Shown here one piece after another: positions 45,332 to 54,601 of a DNA stretch of 64,000 nt. The stretch comes from Peribacillus folii (GTDB lineage: Bacteria > Bacillota > Bacilli > Bacillales > DSM-1321), in the NCBI RefSeq assembly GCF_030271255.1, contig NZ_JASJOM010000006.1, forward strand, positions 124,001 through 188,000, given 5' to 3'. Made by a program: the position numbers and the translations under genes. The notes under the pieces were generated by a model that was not told the origin of the DNA, searched no databases, and was given only the letters and a program-made list of their open reading frames with translations. How positions within the stretch are numbered: the first letter of the stretch is position 1; the number at the start of each line of letters is the position of its first letter.

Positions 45332-46027
45332 TTAACTGTTTTTATTCGGACAATACGCACATTTTTCCTGTCCATCGATCCGGTAATATAAACAGCATGT
45401 CACTCTTTTATACGGATTCAACGACTCCGGAACCGTTTTATTTCCTATGAATCGCTTAAATGGTGAATGCCTTTCAATATTCCGCCATACTTCATCTGCA
45501 AGCAAGCAATTTATATCCGCTTCAACTCGGACCTTTATATCAGGCAGTTTCATTAGCTCGCCATACATCCAAACCGTATAGCTCCATATCGTTTCCCATA
45601 GTACAAGTTTCGATATTTTAGTGGTTTTAGAAAGCGGGCCAATGGCCTCCGCACCAAACCTGCTTAATATCGAATGAAGGGCAGCGGACCTTTCCTTTTC
45701 CGGAACAGGTCTCCACCGATTGGTTTTCAGCAAAAAATCCGGCAGCCAATTCATGTCTTCCGGATCATCCAAAACCCCAATGTCCCCTAGTGTCCCCTCC
45801 CAGGCAAGCCGATGCTTGCTGACCATGAACAATTGTGCCGTAACAAAAAAAGCATATCGCCTGAACCACATCGAAATGGCTATTTGTGGCGTCTTCGCCC
45901 CTGACCGTTCTTGTGCATACCAAATCAGCTCTTCGACATCACAAAAGGTCTTGGCAGCTTTGTTTCCCCGAATCGATACGCGAAAGCCTTGCAGCTCTTT
46001 TTCAATGGTTGGTGTGAAGCTATCCAT
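45332..46027 (-). CDS. FhuF-like siderophore-iron reductase
   Basis: This 231-residue protein has a C-terminal [2Fe-2S] motif RVTCCLYYRIDGQEKCAYCP, the four-cysteine pattern CC-x10-CxxC of FhuF ferric reductases. The remaining part is helical and lacks membrane segments, consistent with a cytosolic enzyme. It should release iron from imported ferric siderophores. Its start overlaps the ATPase stop by 8 bases, so the two are coupled. Confidence 0.85.
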   Translation of the reverse strand: MDSFTPTIEKELQGFRVSIRGNKAAKTFCDVEELIWYAQERSGAKTPQIAISMWFRRYAFFVTAQLFMVSKHRLAWEGTLGDIGVLDDPEDMNWLPDFLLKTNRWRPVPEKERSAALHSILSRFGAEAIGPLSKTTKISKLVLWETIWSYTVWMYGELMKLPDIKVRVEADINCLLADEVWRNIERHSPFKRFIGNKTVPESLNPYKRVTCCLYYRIDGQEKCAYCPNKNS

Positions 46028-46844
46028 TGGCCAGCACTTTTACCCGGCTTTGAGCGTAACGCCCCTTCCCAAACGGGATGCACATGGGACTGCCGAAGAT
46101 TGGATCGAAGGCAATTTGGCATTCCATCCCGAATACTTGCTGAACCAAACCAGATGTGATGATATCCTCGGGCCGCCCTTCTGCATGTATTTCCCCGTCT
46201 TTGACCGCAACCAGATTATCCGCATAACGGCAGGCCAAATTCAAATCATGGAGTACCATGACGATCGTTCGATCCTCAAGCTCATTCAAGTCGAACAATA
46301 GATCCAGAATTTCAATTTGATGGGTCATGTCGAGATATGTAGTCGGTTCATCCAGCAAAATGATGTCGGTATCCTGAGCCAGGGTCATCGCGATCCATGC
46401 CCGTTGCCTCTGCCCTCCCGATAATTCATCGACGGCACGATCCTTCAATTCCGACAGGTTCGTTGCATCAATCGCCTTCTGAACCTTCTCTTCATCCTCG
46501 GTACTCCACTGTCTCAACCAACTTTGATACGGGTACCTTCCTTGCTTCACAAGCTGATAGACGGTAAGACCTTCAGGAGCTGTCGGCGATTGTGGAAGAA
46601 TCGCCATTTTTCTTGCTATATCCTTGGATGACATGGACGAAATCGCCTTGCCTTCAAGCGCGATCGAACCAGCTTGCGGCTTCAACAAGCGCGCGACCGA
46701 ACGCAGCAGTGTCGACTTCCCACATCCATTGGCACCGATGAAAACAGTGATTTCCCCTTTTGGTATTTTCAGATTCATATCATTTATTATCAATTTATCC
46801 CCATAACCGAGCGATAAAGACTGTGTATTAATAATTGGTCGCAT
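46020..46844 (-). CDS. Iron-siderophore ABC transporter ATPase
   Basis: This 274-residue ATPase belongs to the FecE/FhuC/YusV group. Walker A GANGCGKSTL lies near residues 37-46, the signature DELSGGQRQRAWIA near 137 and Walker B IILLDEPTTYLDM near 160. It energises siderophore import. No permease or binding protein is beside it, so it may serve several transporters, as YusV does in B. subtilis. A Fur box lies 40 bases upstream. Confidence 0.93.
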   Translation of the reverse strand: MRPIINTQSLSLGYGDKLIINDMNLKIPKGEITVFIGANGCGKSTLLRSVARLLKPQAGSIALEGKAISSMSSKDIARKMAILPQSPTAPEGLTVYQLVKQGRYPYQSWLRQWSTEDEEKVQKAIDATNLSELKDRAVDELSGGQRQRAWIAMTLAQDTDIILLDEPTTYLDMTHQIEILDLLFDLNELEDRTIVMVLHDLNLACRYADNLVAVKDGEIHAEGRPEDIITSGLVQQVFGMECQIAFDPIFGSPMCIPFGKGRYAQSRVKVLANG

Positions 46845-47315
46845 AAAAATACTCCCCTTATCATTTTAATAATACAAGTTTAATGAAAATGATTATCACT
46901 GTCAATCTTAATGGGCATATTGAACCGAAACTTCCTGCAATTGATTCACTATTGACGGACATTCCAAGATATCAAGCATTTTAACAAAAAAGTTTTTCAT
47001 CCTGTTTAAACATTCATCCATGCTTTTGCTATGCTGTTCACATAAATGACCATCATCCGGTTTCATATTACTTTTATTCCAAAGTGGTTGGCTGGGAGGG
47101 CGCGGAACTGTGCGGGAAAAAGTTTCATGAGCAAATATGTGCCTGTAGTGGAAAGCAACGGTCTGAATACATACACCGCCACCATAAAATTGCAGGGGAA
47201 TGGGGATTACGTATTCTTGTTCAGGAAAATTGGAAAGCAGCCAAAAACGATAGACAATTAACTCCATTACTACCGAGCGTTTGTCTACCGTCTGGCTTAT
47301 CCATTTGCGCGGACA
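46845..47315. other. Long intergenic region between Fur-controlled operon and metallopeptidase gene
   Basis: This 471-base region holds the Fur box and the promoter of the ATPase gene. Between about 46920 and 47310 there are only marginal reading frames: a 52-residue cysteine/histidine-containing frame at 46908-47066 (minus) and a 45-residue frame near 47126-47261 (plus). Neither has a good ribosome site. They could be decayed genes. Confidence 0.5.
46884..46898. promoter_or_regulatory. Fur box upstream of the siderophore ATPase
   Basis: TGAAAATGATTATCA matches the 7-1-7 Fur consensus TGATAATNATTATCA at all but one position. It lies about 40-55 bases upstream of the ATPase start. Confidence 0.88.
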
Positions 47316-47738
47316 TTAACCTACGAGCATGCGTTTTGTACAATATGCCAGAGATTCATCCTTGATGGAAGTAAACAAATCCCGCCCGACAAATGGCATT
47401 AATTCACCTGCAATATTCCAGGCATTGAGCTCAATTTGATAAAGGATTTCCGAGCTCCCCGTATTCCATAGCTCCTCACTCAGCACACCCAGCTCTGTAT
47501 CCAGCGCATGCCCCATTTCATGTGTAAGGATGACCCATGTATATTCCTCTAGCCTATCGAGCGAGCCTAAAGATCGCTCACATTGGAATTCGATATCTTT
47601 CTTATATAAAGTGATTACATGATCTTCGACAGAATATTTCCCCCCCACACACCGATTTCCAGGGAACTCGTTCTCGATGATCAACGATAAGGACGCATCA
47701 TGCCCCCTTACAAACTCATACATATTCAAGGTCTTCAC
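47316..47738 (-). CDS. Lone HExxH metallopeptidase (ImmA/IrrE-like)
   Basis: This protein of up to 140 residues carries the zinc motif ILTHEMGHALD near residues 69-79. A downstream helix, YQIELNAWNIAGELMPF near 100-116, looks like the third-ligand helix of M78 (ImmA/IrrE) peptidases. It has no signal peptide. M78 peptidases usually cleave a partner repressor, but no helix-turn-helix gene is adjacent. The start is uncertain: GTG at 47738 or ATG at 47723, both with weak ribosome sites. It lies 50 bases downstream of yhaN on the same strand. Confidence 0.55.
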   Translation of the reverse strand: MKTLNMYEFVRGHDASLSLIIENEFPGNRCVGGKYSVEDHVITLYKKDIEFQCERSLGSLDRLEEYTWVILTHEMGHALDTELGVLSEELWNTGSSEILYQIELNAWNIAGELMPFVGRDLFTSIKDESLAYCTKRMLVG

Positions 47739-47764
47739 TCTCTTTTTTCATGATATTATTCCTA

Positions 47765-50700
47765 TCATATTTCACGGATGATCCAATCATTCTCTTTTTT
47801 CAATATCGGCCTGGATAGCTGGATTATTTGCTTTTCCGTGAAATTCCCCATTACATGTCGATGGCAGGTAAAAAATAAGATTTGCCGCGTTCGCGAAATT
47901 CCCTTCAATAATTCAAGCATCCGTGATGTCCTTTTGGCATCAAAGTTAACAAAACCATCATCGATGATGAGGGGAAAAGGATCATTGGAAAAAGTATGAT
48001 CTGCAAGGGCAAGCCTTAGGGAAACATAAATTTGTTCCGCTGTCCCTCGGCTGACCTCTTCCACCCCGAACCTCAAACCGTCACTGCGCTGGACTGAAAT
48101 GCCTTCTCCTGAATGATCAAGGATGATATTCGAATAGCATCCTTCCGTTAAAAAGGCGAAGTGTCGCTCCGCATCAGCAATGACCTTCGGCAGGCGCTCC
48201 CTTTTATATCGTTCCAAGGTTTTATGCATTAAGCGTTTTGCTATTGCCAATTTTGCCCACTCTTTCGCTTCTTCGTTGAATGCCGCTTTTTCTTCATAAA
48301 ACCGATGAAGTAATTCGTCATAAACACCGGATGCTTCAAGATGTTTTATCTGATGCTGCGTGTCAGTGAGTTTTTCCAATAATGCTGATTTCACCTTTGC
48401 AGCATCTTTTCGTTTCCGCACTATCTCTTCAAATGCATCTGAGCTGATCCGTTGCTTTACGTACGCTTCAATTCGTTCTGGAACCATCCTGGATTGCTCA
48501 ATTTGGGTGGAAATCAACTCAAGTTGATTTTGCAAGGAGGCTTTCTTTTCTGACAAGACAGCGTGATACCTGAACTCTTCCTCATCTTTGACCTTCGCTA
48601 AGTTAAAAAGCTGTTCCATTTCGGTTTCAAGATAGTCTTTCTCAATCGTCAGCTGCTCAATTTCATTCTGCAAAGATACTCGTTCCTGTAACCATTGCGT
48701 TTGCTGGACGGAGAACTCCACCGCTTTGTTACATTCCCGTTTTAACAAGCCAAGCGCTTCACGCCAAGTGGCTGGCTCAAAATCAAGGCTGTTAGCAAAA
48801 TGAAATAAACTCTTCGCCTTGCCATTAAACTCTTCATCTAAAAATAGATGCCGCTTGATCGTTTCATATTTCCTTACGACGGCCTCCTTCCAATTTTCAA
48901 GCCCTTCAAAGACAGACTCCAAATTTACTTCCATGCCAGTAAAGGACATGCCCCACACGCTTAGGATGCTTTCCATTTCTTTAGCCAATTTGTCCCTTCC
49001 GGCTTCCCAAGCCGTATACGCTTGAATGGTCGATTCAAATTCCCTCTCACGTTCTTCGTATTTGAACCTTTCCGTTTCCAGCTGCCTTTGGAGACGGTCG
49101 TCCAATTCTAACAATTGCCCCATCGACTCTCCAGCGCCATCCGGAATGGCTTCTCTGCTAAGATCTTCCCTTTTTCGTTTTAAGTCATCCAATTGCCGGA
49201 TATGCCCTGATAAAGTATCTTCTCCTTTGAAAAAAAACCTGGAAATCGCAAATAGGGCGGCAACGAGCAAAAGTATGATCGAAAGCTGCCACTGTTCATT
49301 GAAAAAACAACTGATTGCACCTAAACATAGCAGCGCCACTATACTGCCATTGATGATTAATGAACGTTTATGATGGTGCGCCTTCTTCTCCTCCTGTAGA
49401 GACGATTGTTTCTCAAGTTCAAATATTTGCTCATCAAGAATGAGTTTTTTGACTTTTGTAAATGCACCGTTATGTTGCTTATTGTATAAAGACTCCAGTT
49501 TGCTGCGTTTTTCCAGAGGCATTAATTGGGATTCCAGTTCCTTCAAGCGGGCTTCTACCGTCTCCAAGCTGATCTTTTGCAGCTGATATTTCTCATCAAG
49601 CTGTTTTTTATAATTGTGGAGTTGATGCTTATCCCTCTCCGTCCGCTTTACCTTTTCCTTCATATATGTACCGATATCGAGTTTGCTGATTTCATCATCA
49701 GGGGCATCGAGGAATAGGTCCTTCTTAACCGTTTCGATATACTTTTCTTCCATGAACCTATCATGTTCCGCCCTACGTATGTCAATCTCGAGCTTCTCCA
49801 ATAAAGTTCCTTGGTCGGCTGCATGTTCGACCTGCTCTTTGTGCTCCCTGATGAACGGGTGAATTTCGATTTCAACAAGATTTTCTTCAAGTTTTTTAAG
49901 CTTCCCTGCCAATGCGGCTAATTGGGCCTTCATCGGCGTTCCGACTGCTTGCAGCTGTTCAAGCCTTTTTAATCCATCAACAGGAAAATTTATATCTTTG
50001 ATTTTGCTAAGCTCATATTCTATTTTCGCCTGCTCCTCGATCAAGGGCTTAATTCTAAGGTAATTACCTACATTCACAAGATTTTCTTCCATTTCTTCGA
50101 TAGCTGCCGTAATTTCTGCAAGCCTCTTCTTAAGTTCCGTCTCTTCCTGCAAAAATGCCGTATAGGATTGCTGCTCCTGCTCTGATGCCTTCAACTTTTT
50201 CTGCAGTTCCTTAAGCTCTTTCATTCTTACATTCAAAAGCGGTTTCTGGCCAGATGGCTTGAATAGCCGATCAAGCTCTCTTTGCAATCTCGTTTCAGCT
50301 TCAAGAAGTTTATCGTTCCCGACCAATCCAGCAGACAGTAAATATTTACTTACGGTCCCTTCACTTAGTGTATGTAAGGCTTGAAGTCCTTGCAGGTCGA
50401 AAGAAAAAATGGCTTGGTAATAGTTTTTATCAACACCATGAAGAATTTCATTCAGCTCCTCCTCACCCGCGACCCGACCATCTTCGAAGGTGATCGATAC
50501 ATCTCCGGTCGCTTTTCCCTTCACTCGTTCAATAATGATTTCCCCATGTTTTTTTGTTACAAGTGTGAGCCTTCCCCCATATTTGGCATGCAACTTAGGC
50601 TCATAGCGCGGTTCGTTTTGCACTCTTGTCGGAAAACCAAATAAAACACTATGCATGAAAGACATGATGGTCGACTTGCCTGATTCATTTTCACCAAAAA

Positions 50701-50779
50701 ACACCTGCAGCTGACCCAGTTCCGGAAAACGCTGGTTTTCTAGTTTGCCATAACCATAAACATGGAGGTCCTTAATCAT
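47765..50779 (-). CDS. yhaN: SbcC/Rad50-like AAA protein YhaN
   Basis: This 1004-residue protein has Walker A FFGENESGKSTIMSFMH near residues 27-43. Long coiled coils at about residues 150-460 and 520-850 follow, split by two hydrophobic helices near residue 470-510. The C-terminal lobe has the ABC-type signature VSRGTAEQIYVSLRLAL and Walker B LIIDDGFVNFD. It pairs with YhaO as an Mre11/Rad50-like complex. I choose the ATG at 50779 behind GGAGGAGG; it begins 23 bases after yhaO. Confidence 0.92.
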   Translation of the reverse strand: MIKDLHVYGYGKLENQRFPELGQLQVFFGENESGKSTIMSFMHSVLFGFPTRVQNEPRYEPKLHAKYGGRLTLVTKKHGEIIIERVKGKATGDVSITFEDGRVAGEEELNEILHGVDKNYYQAIFSFDLQGLQALHTLSEGTVSKYLLSAGLVGNDKLLEAETRLQRELDRLFKPSGQKPLLNVRMKELKELQKKLKASEQEQQSYTAFLQEETELKKRLAEITAAIEEMEENLVNVGNYLRIKPLIEEQAKIEYELSKIKDINFPVDGLKRLEQLQAVGTPMKAQLAALAGKLKKLEENLVEIEIHPFIREHKEQVEHAADQGTLLEKLEIDIRRAEHDRFMEEKYIETVKKDLFLDAPDDEISKLDIGTYMKEKVKRTERDKHQLHNYKKQLDEKYQLQKISLETVEARLKELESQLMPLEKRSKLESLYNKQHNGAFTKVKKLILDEQIFELEKQSSLQEEKKAHHHKRSLIINGSIVALLCLGAISCFFNEQWQLSIILLLVAALFAISRFFFKGEDTLSGHIRQLDDLKRKREDLSREAIPDGAGESMGQLLELDDRLQRQLETERFKYEEREREFESTIQAYTAWEAGRDKLAKEMESILSVWGMSFTGMEVNLESVFEGLENWKEAVVRKYETIKRHLFLDEEFNGKAKSLFHFANSLDFEPATWREALGLLKRECNKAVEFSVQQTQWLQERVSLQNEIEQLTIEKDYLETEMEQLFNLAKVKDEEEFRYHAVLSEKKASLQNQLELISTQIEQSRMVPERIEAYVKQRISSDAFEEIVRKRKDAAKVKSALLEKLTDTQHQIKHLEASGVYDELLHRFYEEKAAFNEEAKEWAKLAIAKRLMHKTLERYKRERLPKVIADAERHFAFLTEGCYSNIILDHSGEGISVQRSDGLRFGVEEVSRGTAEQIYVSLRLALADHTFSNDPFPLIIDDGFVNFDAKRTSRMLELLKGISRTRQILFFTCHRHVMGNFTEKQIIQLSRPILKKENDWIIREI

Positions 50780-50802
50780 CACCGCTTTTCCTCCTCCCAC
50801 AA

Positions 50803-52011
50803 CTATTTGTTTGCTTCAAACACATTCAAAAGCCAGCTTTCGGCTTCATTCAAAAGTGCTTTCTGCTCTTTCGGTTCCATCGAATCGAGAAATCTTCTTG
50901 CAATCGGGTGATGATAAAGAGGGGCAAGGGCAGCCTCCATATCCTCGAATTCGGAAGCAAGCTGTGATATCTCGGCCATAAATGGAGACGTCTCGCTTGA
51001 TCTGATCATATGCATGTCCTCGATGAGCTTGATTTTATACACCCAGACAAACGATTCACCATGCACCTCATCCTGTAAAATCCGGGTCAAATCCTCCAGA
51101 TATTCCGTAATCTCCGTTGCATATCCCCCGGCATCCAGCTGTATTTCCAACAGATGGTTCCTTCCATCAAGCCATTTTTGTTCGATGAGTGCCTTGCATC
51201 GCTTGAAGATCGCATCGAATTCCCCGCCTGCCGTTACTTTGATTGTTTCACGATCCCATATCACCTCAGAGGTTCCTATGAAAGTATGCCGCCTCGTGTC
51301 TCCATTGAGTTCGATCAGCAAACATCCTTTTTCTCCCGTTTCCTTCCGGCTCCTGCCTTGGATATTACCTGGATAGATCACAAGCGGGTCCTCTGAAACG
51401 ATCTGATGCTTATGAATATGACCCAAAGCCCAATAATCGAAATCCCTATCAGCCAGTTCCTTTAGGGAAAAAGGGGCATAGGGGCTATGATCCGCATTGC
51501 CTTCCAAATTCCCATGCAGCAGCCCGATATGATAATCCGCCCCTTCTGTCTTCACATACGTTTCAATCATTCTCTCCTTTACATGACGGCGAGGGTAACT
51601 GAATCCATAGAGACTGACGCTTGTCCCATCCGCTCTTTCGAATAATTTCATTTCCGTTTGCCCTGAGAATACGTGGACATTATCCGGGGGCGCGACAGTA
51701 ATCCATGTTCCGCTAAGATGATCATGATTTCCATGAATGATATAGGCAGGTATCTGATTTTGCCGCAGTTTTTCCATTTCGGTCCGAAAGCGAACCTGCG
51801 TGCGAAGGCTCCGATTCTCGCCATCAAACAAATCTCCAGAAATCACGATAAAGTCAACTTGATGGAAAATGGCTTCATTAATGATTTTTTGAAAAGCCTT
51901 GAATGGACTTTCCCTTAATTGCTTTACTATCGTCGGCGGCAAATCCTTCAATCCTGAATAGGGGCTATCCAAATGAAGATCCGCCGCATGAATGAATTTC
52001 ACACTGCTCAT
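50803..52011 (-). CDS. yhaO: DNA repair exonuclease YhaO (SbcD/Mre11-like)
   Basis: This 402-residue metallophosphoesterase has the motifs FIHAADLHLDSPY (residues 5-17), ISGDLFDGENR, IHGNHDH and GLLHGNLEG, and LGHIHKH. These form the two-metal nuclease site of Mre11/SbcD proteins. It probably acts with YhaN on broken or blocked DNA ends. A LexA-like box lies about 50 bases upstream; yhaONM is SOS-linked in B. subtilis. Confidence 0.93.
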   Translation of the reverse strand: MSSVKFIHAADLHLDSPYSGLKDLPPTIVKQLRESPFKAFQKIINEAIFHQVDFIVISGDLFDGENRSLRTQVRFRTEMEKLRQNQIPAYIIHGNHDHLSGTWITVAPPDNVHVFSGQTEMKLFERADGTSVSLYGFSYPRRHVKERMIETYVKTEGADYHIGLLHGNLEGNADHSPYAPFSLKELADRDFDYWALGHIHKHQIVSEDPLVIYPGNIQGRSRKETGEKGCLLIELNGDTRRHTFIGTSEVIWDRETIKVTAGGEFDAIFKRCKALIEQKWLDGRNHLLEIQLDAGGYATEITEYLEDLTRILQDEVHGESFVWVYKIKLIEDMHMIRSSETSPFMAEISQLASEFEDMEAALAPLYHHPIARRFLDSMEPKEQKALLNEAESWLLNVFEANK

Positions 52012-52058
52012 TGCCTCACCTCGGTATAAGTTTCATTTATTTCACTTTAACATAACCA

Positions 52059-52070
52059 GAACATACTTTC
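52059..52070. promoter_or_regulatory. LexA-like box upstream of yhaO
   Basis: GAACATACTTTC differs from GAAC-N4-GTTC by one base. It lies about 50 bases upstream of yhaO, whose B. subtilis homologue belongs to the LexA regulon by established reports. Confidence 0.55.
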
Positions 52071-52184
52071 CCGCCAAATGTCAGAATTGTCAAGCCGATT
52101 GATTAAACAGTATCGCCACTTTCCAAACAAAAAAGACCAAACGGCTGGTACATTTTCGCTTGCACCGCGTTCGGCCTTCTACTA

Positions 52185-53108
52185 TTATTGGAAAATATCC
52201 ATACTTAAATATCGTTCACCATTATCAGGTGCAATGCACAGGACACGTTTACCCGGACCAAGCCGGCGCGCTTCCTTAAGGGCTGCCCAGACAGATGCGC
52301 CGCCTGATGGCCCGATCAGAATCCCTTCCTTCGCCGCCATATCCTTCATTGTCGAAATCGCATCCTCATCGGCCGCTTGGACAATTTCATCAAACACATC
52401 CGTGTTTAAGATGCTTGGCACAAAACCGGGACTTGTTCCGACCAATTTATGCGGTCCAGGCTTTCCGCCTGAAAGGACCGGCGAACCTTTAGGCTCAACT
52501 ACCACGACCCTTAAATGCGGCAGCTCACCTTTTAATGCTTCACCCGTTCCTGTAATCGTCCCCCCTGTGCCGGCAGTCGCCACAAACACATCAAGCTTTC
52601 GATCCGTCTGCTCAAGAATCTCGATAGCAGTCGTCACTCTATGTATATCAGGATTGGCTTCATTTTCGAACTGCTGGGGAATAAAGCTATTCGGAATCTC
52701 TGCAGCTAGCTCTTGAGCCTTGCGAATCGCACCTGGCATCCGTTCCGCAGCCGGGGTGAGGACAACTTCCGAACCATACGCCTTTAGAATATTGATTCTT
52801 TCCTTTGACATATTATCCGGCATGACCATGATAGCCCTGTAGCCTTTTGCCGCTGCATTCATCGCCAAGCCGATCCCTGTATTGCCTGATGTCGGCTCGA
52901 TGATCGTCGAACCCGATTGGATGACTCCATCCAGTTCAGCTTGCTTAATCAAATTAAATGCTGCCCTGTCTTTCACACTTCGGCTCGGATTGAAATATTC
53001 AAGTTTTACAAATACTTCCGCATCATCCCTCCCTGTAAGATGATTAATTCTCACAACTGGTGTATCTCCTATCAATTCCGTTATATTATTCACGATTTTC
53101 ACCGTCAT
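52185..53108 (-). CDS. Cysteine synthase (O-acetylserine sulfhydrylase)
   Basis: This 307-residue PLP enzyme makes cysteine from O-acetylserine and sulphide. The cofactor lysine lies in NPSRSVKDRAAFN near residue 45. The substrate loop EPTSGNTGIGLA is near 72, and the phosphate loop TAGTGGTITGTGE near 178. A C-terminal PSGGASVWAA follows. It resembles the CysK/CysM family; which of the paralogues cannot be fixed. It is monocistronic with a GGGAG-type ribosome site, and a candidate CymR-like element lies upstream. Confidence 0.93.
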   Translation of the reverse strand: MTVKIVNNITELIGDTPVVRINHLTGRDDAEVFVKLEYFNPSRSVKDRAAFNLIKQAELDGVIQSGSTIIEPTSGNTGIGLAMNAAAKGYRAIMVMPDNMSKERINILKAYGSEVVLTPAAERMPGAIRKAQELAAEIPNSFIPQQFENEANPDIHRVTTAIEILEQTDRKLDVFVATAGTGGTITGTGEALKGELPHLRVVVVEPKGSPVLSGGKPGPHKLVGTSPGFVPSILNTDVFDEIVQAADEDAISTMKDMAAKEGILIGPSGGASVWAALKEARRLGPGKRVLCIAPDNGERYLSMDIFQ

Positions 53109-53452
53109 TCCACCTAACTCCCTTCGAACCTTACTTATACTCCAACTACTTTTGTTGCAATCTTCTTGTAATCCATTATATCATTTATGATTTTTATTTT
53201 AATATAGGAATTCACCTCGGAAAAATCAGCTTTACTTTGTTCACTTCATGACTCAAGAAATCAGCAGTTAAAGTTTGTTCGATATAATTTTATTCATCAT
53301 TTTTCATGAAATCTCTGCTATTCCTCAATATCCCAGTCTTTCATATATTTCTTTGAGATAACAATAGTCAAAATTGACTGATAATGATAAAATTTGCTTA
53401 ACCGTTCATATCTTTTAGCATATAGACAAATTCGTAAGGGAGTTTTTTGAAC
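53109..53452. other. Divergent intergenic region between cysteine synthase and yhzD
   Basis: This 344-base region contains the promoters of both genes. A minus-strand TATAAT lies at 53175-53180, with a candidate CymR-type element just upstream of it (53192-53212). Otherwise I see nothing distinctive. Confidence 0.5.
53192..53212. promoter_or_regulatory. CymR-like element upstream of cysteine synthase
   Basis: The region ends in AATATAGGAATT, similar to the GGAATT half of CymR-type operators for sulphur-metabolism genes. The upstream half agrees only partly, so this is a weak candidate. Confidence 0.3.
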
Positions 53453-53641
53453 ATGAGCAAAATATATAAACTAACCGTATTTGAGCCTTCAGGGGAAAAA
53501 CTATTGGATGAATCGTTTACAGCGGAAAATGATCAACAAGCAAAAGAATTGGGTCAAAAGCTTTTGATCGAAAAAAACTACCAAGACCAAACACACCGTT
53601 GCATATCACCAGACGGGGCACTCTTGCTTTTTCACCGCTGA
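53453..53641 (+). CDS. yhzD: YhzD family protein
   Basis: This 62-residue protein reads MSKIYKLTVFEPSGEKLLDE and later HRCISPDGALLLFHR, a small beta-alpha-beta fold. It matches YhzD of bacilli, function unknown. I choose the ATG at 53453, 10 bases after AAGGGAG; a TTG two codons earlier is possible. It sits next to yhaR, as in B. subtilis. Confidence 0.8.
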   Translation: MSKIYKLTVFEPSGEKLLDESFTAENDQQAKELGQKLLIEKNYQDQTHRCISPDGALLLFHR

Positions 53642-53712
53642 TAATCATGAAAGCGCGCTCATAATTCAAGAGGCCGTCACAATAGAGTGACGGCCTCTTC
53701 TGATTCATGCTT

Positions 53713-54510
53713 TCATTTACCCGTGAAATTCGGTTTTCTTTTCTCGACAAATGCTTTTATTCCTTCTTGATGATCGGCCGTTTGACGCATTTTCATTTGA
53801 GCCGCTTTTTCTATCTCAAGCATCTTAATCAATAAAGGCCGATTTTTTTCACCAAGGATTTTTTTCGTTTTGATCATGGCAGAGATCGGGCTTTGAAGCC
53901 AAGCTTGGACTTTTCTCTCCACAGCTTGTTCCAAAGTACCGTCCGCCACTTCATGGATGAGACCTTTTTCTTTAGCCTCGAGCGCTGTAAGCACTTTCCC
54001 CTCCCAGATCAATTCTTTTGCTCCCACTTCGCCAAGACGCCGCTCAAGGAAGAAGTGTCCGCCGCCGTCCGGAATCAGTCCGATACCGATAAAGTTCATC
54101 GCAATCTTGCTATTCGAGTCGGCAATAAGGTGATCCGTTGCAAGAGCTATACTCAAACCAAGACCCGCTGCAGCTCCATGAATGGCACTAATCGTCAATT
54201 TAGGCATGAAATATAAAGTGGTCACCAGATCACTGATGCCGTCCATCAAATCGTCGAAAGCGTTTTCTTTTTCGGGAGAGAGCATCATTTTGATATCCCC
54301 GCCCGCGGAAAAGGCCTTGCCATTTCCTTTTAATATGACGACATCCACTTCTTCATTATCACTTACTTCTTTAAGCGCTGCTATTAAATCATGCAGCATT
54401 TCTGGATTTAAAGCATTCATCGCCTCTGGGCGGTTCATGGCAACGGTAGCTGTCCGGTCCGAATAAGTGACCAATACAGTGCCTGCAGCTGATGTCGATT
54501 CAATATTCAA
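53713..54510 (-). CDS. yhaR: Enoyl-CoA hydratase/isomerase family protein YhaR
   Basis: This protein of about 265 residues is a crotonase-fold enzyme. Patterns include ATVAMNRPEAMNALNPEML near residue 20. The oxyanion-hole segments are KGNGKAFSAGGDIKMM and IHGAAAGLGLSIALATDHLIA. DGGGHFFLERRLGEVGAKELIWEGKVL follows. The usual catalytic glutamates are not clearly conserved, so hydratase or isomerase activity is uncertain. I choose the TTG at 54510 because AAGGAGG lies 9 bases upstream. It is 92 bases downstream of an acyl-CoA ligase gene on the same strand. Confidence 0.88.
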   Translation of the reverse strand: MNIESTSAAGTVLVTYSDRTATVAMNRPEAMNALNPEMLHDLIAALKEVSDNEEVDVVILKGNGKAFSAGGDIKMMLSPEKENAFDDLMDGISDLVTTLYFMPKLTISAIHGAAAGLGLSIALATDHLIADSNSKIAMNFIGIGLIPDGGGHFFLERRLGEVGAKELIWEGKVLTALEAKEKGLIHEVADGTLEQAVERKVQAWLQSPISAMIKTKKILGEKNRPLLIKMLEIEKAAQMKMRQTADHQEGIKAFVEKRKPNFTGK

Positions 54511-54601
54511 TATTTTCTTCCTCCTTCTCATTCCATGCATCAATTATATATTCCCGAGAATTAAACGATTAGGGCGAAAAGTTATACTTAACGAAACGAT
54601 C

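Noticed and set aside
46908-47261. Small frames (52 residues minus, 45 residues plus) upstream of the siderophore ATPase
   Set aside because: Ribosome sites are weak and no family is recognisable; reported only as possible decayed sequence.
52078-52716. 212-residue plus-strand frame covering the end of the cysteine synthase gene
   Set aside because: It is antisense to a clear PLP enzyme and lacks a family match.
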